DNA of 11,550 bases from UBA668 sp049424465 (GTDB lineage Bacteria > Actinomycetota > Acidimicrobiia > Acidimicrobiales > Ilumatobacteraceae), in the NCBI GenBank assembly GCA_049424465.1, contig JBMSSR010000081.1, forward strand, positions 1 to 11,550, given 5' to 3'. Below the pieces are notes generated by a model. The model did no database searches. It was given only the letters and a program-made list of their open reading frames with translations, and was not told the DNA's origin. This document shows positions 7,000-11,550 of this stretch, piece by piece. Each line of letters opens with the position of its first letter. Positions within the stretch are counted from its first letter, which is position 1. Made by a program: the position numbers and the translations under genes.

Positions 7000-7383
7000 A
7001 TGGTCCGCCTCCCCCGCCGTGCACTCGTCCTCGCCCCGCTCGTCGCCCTCAGCGCCTGTGGTGGTGGTACCGCCACCCCGGCCACCGTGCCCGCCGACGC
7101 AGACGTCGTCGTGCGTGCCAAGGACGGCATCGTGTGGGACCAGACGGCGTACACGGCGACCGCCGAGAACGGCGAGGTGACGATCTACGGCGTCAACGAC
7201 TCGGCGATCGCGCACAACCTGCACGTGCAGACGGCCGACGGCACTGCGGTGGGCGACTTCATCGACCTGCCCGTGCGCGGTTCCGACGACGAGAAGACCT
7301 GGAAGCTCGAGCCCGGCGAGTACCGCATCGTGTGCCTCGTGCCCGGCCACAACAACATGAACTCGACGTTGACCGTCGACTGA
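7000..7383 (+). CDS. cupredoxin-like copper lipoprotein
   Basis: This 127-aa exported protein starts with a lipoprotein signal: basic n-region MVRLPRR, a hydrophobic stretch LVLAPLVAL, and lipobox LSAC with the modified Cys at C20. A Gly/Thr/Pro/Ala linker leads to a single cupredoxin domain (about 35-127). Likely type-1 copper ligands are H72 (AHNLHV), C112 and H117 (VCLVPGHNNM), and M120. The GEYRIVCLVPGH end is typical of small blue copper proteins that carry electrons at the outer face of the membrane. The redox partner is unknown. ATG at 7000 is chosen over an in-frame ATG at 6964 because it gives a clean signal peptide and sits 6 nt after TACAAT. It is divergent from kgd, and a hairpin terminator follows its stop after about 50 nt. 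Confidence 0.85.
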   Translation: MVRLPRRALVLAPLVALSACGGGTATPATVPADADVVVRAKDGIVWDQTAYTATAENGEVTIYGVNDSAIAHNLHVQTADGTAVGDFIDLPVRGSDDEKTWKLEPGEYRIVCLVPGHNNMNSTLTVD

Positions 7384-7436
7384 GTGGTCGCCGTCGACTC
7401 CCGACGGCCCCGCTCGAACCTCCCCCCACAACGCCA

Positions 7437-7465
7437 GAGGCCCTCCCGCCGAGCGGGTGGGCCTC
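7437..7465. terminator. strong hairpin, probable two-way terminator
   Basis: GAGGCCC (7437-7443) pairs with GGGCCTC (7459-7465). After one T-T mismatch, CCCGC (7445-7449) pairs with GCGGG (7453-7457) around a 3-nt CGA loop: 12 paired positions, nearly all G-C. It lies between the stops of the convergent cupredoxin and PuuD-like genes and is the only strong hairpin in the 118-bp gap. There is no long T-tract, as is usual in high-GC actinobacteria. Confidence 0.75.
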
Positions 7466-7501
7466 CGTCGTTCATGGTGCCCGATCACGCCGGGCGGGTG
7501 C

Positions 7502-8266
7502 TCACGGGAGCAGCACGGTCTCGCTGAGGATCAGGAAGATGACCCACAGGCCGAACGCAGCGATGAGCGGGTTGCGCACGCCCGTGCCGTCGTACAGCTT
7601 GTTGAGGCCCTTGTTGGCCGTCGTCTTCCACGGCATCAGACCGAGCGCGTTGAGCTCGAGGATGGCAATGACGATGACCGTGATCGCCCAGTACAGCCCG
7701 GGGTTCGACGCCACCTGCCCAGCCGCCGGTGCATGGCCCTTGTAGACCATGAAGAACAGCATGCTCACCGAGAAGATGGCGTTCTGGCGGCTTGCCATGA
7801 CGGCACGACGGCCGGCGGCAGCAGCGTTCGGGTCGGCCTCGCCGCCGTTGAGGACGTTGACCGCGTTGGCCAGCACGACCTTCTGGTTGCGCCAGATGAC
7901 GCCCCAGACGTTGAGCATCATGATGATGCCGAGCAGCATGCCGGTGCTGATGGCGATGCCACCGGCGTTCTTGCCGAAGTCGTTGCCGAAGTAGTCGGGC
8001 GTCACGACCGTGATGATGATGCCGGTCAGGAACGTGCTGACAGCCGCCCACCGGAACCACCACAGGGCCTTGCGCGCCACCTTGTCGATGGCGATGTTGC
8101 GGGCCCGACCCTCGTCGCCGAAGGCGGCGAACGCCGGCACCTGGACGAAGTTGAAGTAGTAGAGCAAGCCGATCCACATGATGCCGGCGAGGATGTGCAG
8201 CCAGCGGAACCCGAACTGGCCGAGACCGTTCTGACTGAACAACCCGAGATATTCGTCTGCGAGCAC
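7502..8266 (-). CDS. stand-alone PuuD-type (urate oxidase N-terminal family) membrane protein
   Basis: This 254-aa protein has about six membrane helices (near residues 20-40, 70-89, 103-125, 163-178, 189-210, 233-252). The first helix, FRWLHILAGIMWIG with H24, and the loop after helix 3, WGVIWRNQK, closely resemble the membrane domain of bacterial urate hydroxylase PuuD (Urate_ox_N). Full PuuD proteins add a C-terminal cytochrome c domain with a CxxCH motif; it is absent here, and no purine-degradation gene lies nearby. I would therefore name it by family only; a heme-binding or redox role in the membrane is possible. The start is the GTG at 8264-8266, placed 8 nt after the purine-rich AAGGGAGGGG, the clearest Shine-Dalgarno in the window. 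The in-frame ATG at 8374 would add 36 unrelated residues and run into ettA. A possible -10, TACCTT, lies at 8305-8310 (- strand), giving a leader of about 30 nt. Confidence 0.75.
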   Translation of the reverse strand: MLADEYLGLFSQNGLGQFGFRWLHILAGIMWIGLLYYFNFVQVPAFAAFGDEGRARNIAIDKVARKALWWFRWAAVSTFLTGIIITVVTPDYFGNDFGKNAGGIAISTGMLLGIIMMLNVWGVIWRNQKVVLANAVNVLNGGEADPNAAAAGRRAVMASRQNAIFSVSMLFFMVYKGHAPAAGQVASNPGLYWAITVIVIAILELNALGLMPWKTTANKGLNKLYDGTGVRNPLIAAFGLWVIFLILSETVLLP

Positions 8267-8274
8267 TTTCGGTA

Positions 8275-8284
8275 CCCCTCCCTT
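8275..8284 (-). promoter_or_regulatory. Shine-Dalgarno AAGGGAGGGG of the PuuD-like gene
   Basis: The - strand reads AAGGGAGGGG, then 8 nt (taccgaaa), then GTG. It complements the anti-SD of 16S rRNA well and fixes the start at 8266. It contrasts with the leaderless look of most neighbours. Confidence 0.8.
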
Positions 8285-8356
8285 GTGAAAACTGATGTGT
8301 CCGGAAGGTAGCACCGCGGCGGCAGCGCATCGTGAACCTGCACCGTGACGGGCCGT

Positions 8357-8362
8357 TAGCCT
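8357..8362 (+). promoter_or_regulatory. putative -10 box TAGCCT for the ettA operon
   Basis: TAGCCT ends 10 nt before the ATG of ettA at 8373. A start of transcription 6-8 nt after it would leave a leader of only about 2-4 nt. No Shine-Dalgarno sequence precedes the ATG. The spacing is looser than in the other boxes, so this is a weaker call. Confidence 0.35.
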
Positions 8363-8372
8363 GCCGAGCGTC

Positions 8373-10049
<1,677 letters not shown>

Positions 10050-10087
10050 CCGACACGACCACGACGACCACGACGACTGGAGGCACG
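10050..10087 (+). promoter_or_regulatory. ettA-to-membrane-protein spacer with tandem repeat and Shine-Dalgarno
   Basis: The 38-nt spacer holds a 9-bp tandem unit cgaccacga (10056-10064 and 10065-10073, then a partial copy) and is free of T until 10078, so it should be unstructured in mRNA. GGAGG at 10079-10083 lies 4 nt before the ATG at 10088, a slightly short but usable spacing, and it fixes that start. Confidence 0.65.
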
Positions 10088-10393
10088 ATGGCACGACGGC
10101 TGATCCCCCGGCTCTGCGCCGCAGTGTTCGTCGCCGGTATTGCCGGACTCATCGTCGCCAGCATCAACGGCAACAATGCCGGTGTCGTGCTGACCATCGG
10201 TCTGGCCATCGCGTTCGCCGCCATTGCCTTGCTCAGCCATGCGGCCACCAGGGGTCGCGAGCCGATCGATGTCTTCGAGGACGCCGCGATGGAGCAGATC
10301 GAGCAGCGCATCCAGGCGCTCGTCGAGCAGGGCGCACCCGAACAACCACTGCGCGACCTCGTCCGCGACGCCCTCCGGGTCGGCCGCCAGTGA
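10088..10393 (+). CDS. small two-helix membrane protein of unknown function
   Basis: I do not recognise this 101-aa protein. It has a basic N-terminus (MARRLIPR), two predicted membrane helices (about residues 8-25 and 32-51) with a short NGNN turn, and a cytosolic C-terminal part (about 58-99) rich in Glu, Gln and Arg that should form one or two amphipathic helices (EDAAMEQIEQRIQALVEQ). The predicted orientation has both ends inside. The start is chosen by the GGAGG 4 nt upstream; longer in-frame starts would lie inside ettA. Its stop overlaps the GTG of cysQ (GTGA), so the two are probably translated together. The operon position suggests only housekeeping expression, not a specific function. 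Confidence 0.75.
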   Translation: MARRLIPRLCAAVFVAGIAGLIVASINGNNAGVVLTIGLAIAFAAIALLSHAATRGREPIDVFEDAAMEQIEQRIQALVEQGAPEQPLRDLVRDALRVGRQ

Positions 10394-11187
10394 CGGGCCC
10401 GGTCGGCGACGCAGCACGCACCGCACTGCCCGACGAGACCGACGCCGAGCTGGCGACGCGGCTCGCCGTCGAGGCAGGGCGACTGCTCGTCCAGCTGCGC
10501 GACGCGGCGGCGCGCGAGCACGCGCCTTCGTGGCACGTCATGGACGCAGGCGACGCCACCAGCCACCGGTTCCTCGTCGACCAGCTGCACGCCGCGCGGC
10601 CCGACGACGCAGTGATGTCCGAGGAGGGCTCCGACGACCCGCGCCGGTTCGAGCGCGACCATTGCTGGATCGTCGACCCGCTCGACGGCACGAACGAGTA
10701 CGGCGAGTACGGGCGCGCCGACTGGGCGGTGCACGTCGCGCTCTGGTCGGGGGGCCGCCTCACGGCTGGTGCCGTCAGCCTGCCGGCACTCGACCTGGTG
10801 TTCTCGACCGACCCTGCGCCGACGCTGCCCCAGGCCCACCGGAGCCGACCTCGACTCGTCACGAGCCGCACCCGCAACCCGTACTCGGCCGTCGTCGTCG
10901 CCGAGGCGCTCGACTGCGACGCGGTGCGACTCGGCTCGGCGGGTGCCAAGACGATGGCCGTGATCCTCGGCGAGGCCGACATCTACGTGCACGACGGCGG
11001 CATGTACCAGTGGGACAGTGCGGCACCGGCGGCCGTGGCGCTGGCCGCCGGCCTCCACGTGAGCCGTCTGGACGGATCACCCATGGTCTACAACGAGCGC
11101 GACCCGTGGCTTCCCGACTTCGTCGTGTGCCGCCGCGAACTGGCCGAGCCCGCCCTCGCGGCACTCGACGCCGCACGCCGCCGCTGA
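10390..11187 (+). CDS. cysQ: 3'-phosphoadenosine 5'-phosphate (PAP) phosphatase, CysQ / inositol monophosphatase family
   Basis: This 265-aa protein has the Mg2+/Li+-sensitive phosphatase motifs: acidic SEEGSDD (E78, E79), WIVDPLDGTNEY with D96, D99, G100 and T101, and YQWDSAAP with D209. Other stretches (ADWAVHVALW, LGSAGAKTMAVILGEAD, SRLDGSPMVYNERDPWLPD) match my recollection of mycobacterial CysQ (Rv2131c) closely, which favours PAP phosphatase over plain inositol monophosphatase. The enzyme removes the 3'-phosphate of PAP, the by-product of sulfate assimilation and sulfotransferase reactions; fructose-1,6-bisphosphate and inositol phosphate are known side substrates of relatives. The GTG at 10390-10392 overlaps the previous stop (GTGA) and has no Shine-Dalgarno of its own, so coupled translation is likely. 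No sulfate-assimilation genes are nearby. Confidence 0.9.
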   Translation: MTGPVGDAARTALPDETDAELATRLAVEAGRLLVQLRDAAAREHAPSWHVMDAGDATSHRFLVDQLHAARPDDAVMSEEGSDDPRRFERDHCWIVDPLDGTNEYGEYGRADWAVHVALWSGGRLTAGAVSLPALDLVFSTDPAPTLPQAHRSRPRLVTSRTRNPYSAVVVAEALDCDAVRLGSAGAKTMAVILGEADIYVHDGGMYQWDSAAPAAVALAAGLHVSRLDGSPMVYNERDPWLPDFVVCRRELAEPALAALDAARRR

Positions 11188-11192
11188 ACCAG

Positions 11193-11210
11193 CCCGACCG
11201 GGCGGTCAGG
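11193..11210 (+). terminator. possible weak terminator hairpin after cysQ
   Basis: GACC (11196-11199) pairs with GGTC (11204-11207) around a GGGC loop, with CC/GG (11193-11194 with 11209-11210) outside one mismatch. It starts 5 nt after the cysQ stop. The stem is short and no T-tract follows, so this is tentative. Confidence 0.3.
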
Positions 11211-11248
11211 TATCGCGCACGTGCAGTCAGCCCGCCCCGGCATCCTCC

Positions 11249-11254
11249 TACACT
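11249..11254 (+). promoter_or_regulatory. putative -10 box TACACT for the terminal membrane gene
   Basis: TACACT is followed by exactly 6 nt (cgatcc) and ATG at 11261. This is the same TANNNT-N6-start arrangement as for the cupredoxin and HAD genes. No Shine-Dalgarno and no clear -35 are visible. It supports both the start choice and leaderless initiation. Confidence 0.5.
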
Positions 11255-11260
11255 CGATCC

Positions 11261-11550
11261 ATGCAGCTCTCGCCCGACCTGTCGGCCCACCCGTCACCGT
11301 CCACCCGCATGCCGGGACTCGGCGTGGCGGCCCTCGCCTCCATCGGCGCCGGGGCGGTCCACGCCGCAGCAACCGGTATCCACGCCGAGCACCCGCAGCT
11401 GGCACGCATCTTCGTCGTCATGGCGGCAGCACAATTGGCCGTCGGCTTCGTCGCGATGCGCCGGGCGACGCGGCCGGTCGCCGCGTCGGTCGCCGCCGTC
11501 AATGCCGTCGCCGTCGCGGGTTGGCTGCTCACCCGCGTGTCGGGCATCTC
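11261..11550 (+). CDS. polytopic membrane protein, N-terminal part (3' end outside window)
   Basis: The frame is open from ATG 11261 to the window end, giving 96 residues. A hydrophilic Ser/Pro-rich start (1-18) precedes three predicted membrane helices (about 19-40, 46-67, 72-91). Helix 1 carries or borders three His residues (H34, H41, H44), and the loop MRRATRPV is basic. The pattern of a His in helix 1, an AQLAVGF helix 2 and a WLLTR end to helix 3 recalls an uncharacterised actinobacterial membrane family, but I cannot name it with confidence. The start is supported by TACACT 6 nt upstream and by the shift from intergenic to coding composition. Function is unknown. Confidence 0.7.
   Translation, partial: MQLSPDLSAHPSPSTRMPGLGVAALASIGAGAVHAAATGIHAEHPQLARIFVVMAAAQLAVGFVAMRRATRPVAASVAAVNAVAVAGWLLTRVSGI

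Noticed and set aside
6932..7024. A longer kgd starting at ATG 7024.
   Set aside because: It would add a Gly/Arg-rich leader that overlaps the divergent cupredoxin gene and contains its promoter. The GTG at 6931 leads directly into the conserved E1 N-terminus.

Overview
This is a GC-rich chromosomal window (well above 60 % G+C by eye) from an actinobacterium. The indicators are a mycobacterial-type fused 2-oxoglutarate dehydrogenase (Kgd/OdhA architecture), an actinobacterial-type CysQ phosphatase, a lysine/alanine-rich histone-H1-like protein tail, and many genes that start directly behind a TANNNT -10 box with no ribosome binding site. The style resembles Acidimicrobiia (Ilumatobacter-like), but that placement is inference. 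I see no mobile element, CRISPR array, tRNA or rRNA. The window reads as core genome.

Layout. 1-260 is the 3' end of a + strand gene ending in an HRDC domain (probably a UvrD2-like helicase). It converges on a - strand pair: exodeoxyribonuclease III (271-1038) and, upstream of it, a 528-aa protein (1048-2634) that joins a Zc3h12a/NYN-type RNase domain, an S1-like RNA-binding domain and a long H1-like basic tail. Divergent from the latter, across only 22 bp, is a HAD-family phosphatase (2657-3313). It converges on the 1195-aa Kgd (3344-6931, - strand). Divergent from kgd is a small cupredoxin lipoprotein (7000-7383, +). A strong hairpin terminator separates it from a convergent six-helix membrane protein related to the membrane domain of PuuD (7502-8266, -). 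Divergent from that is a + strand operon: ettA (8373-10049), a two-helix membrane protein (10088-10393), and cysQ (10390-11187), the last two joined by a GTGA overlap. A further + strand membrane protein starts at 11261 and runs off the end. Coding density is very high; no gap exceeds 120 bp.

Function. The genes are mostly housekeeping: DNA repair (HRDC helicase, Xth), RNA processing or decay (RNase-S1-H1 protein), TCA cycle (Kgd), a copper protein that may serve respiration, translation control under low energy (EttA), and PAP/sulfur metabolism (CysQ).

The most notable feature is the initiation architecture. Four to five genes carry a TANNNT box exactly 6 nt before the start codon, and two more have it at 8 or 10 nt. 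This is the arrangement expected for leaderless mRNAs. At 2641-2650 the -10 boxes of two divergent genes overlap by the shared TA. At 1045-1050 the -10 box of xth begins with the stop codon of the gene before it. The RNase-S1-H1 fusion is the least understood protein. I did not find a clear defence system or other novel multi-gene system.
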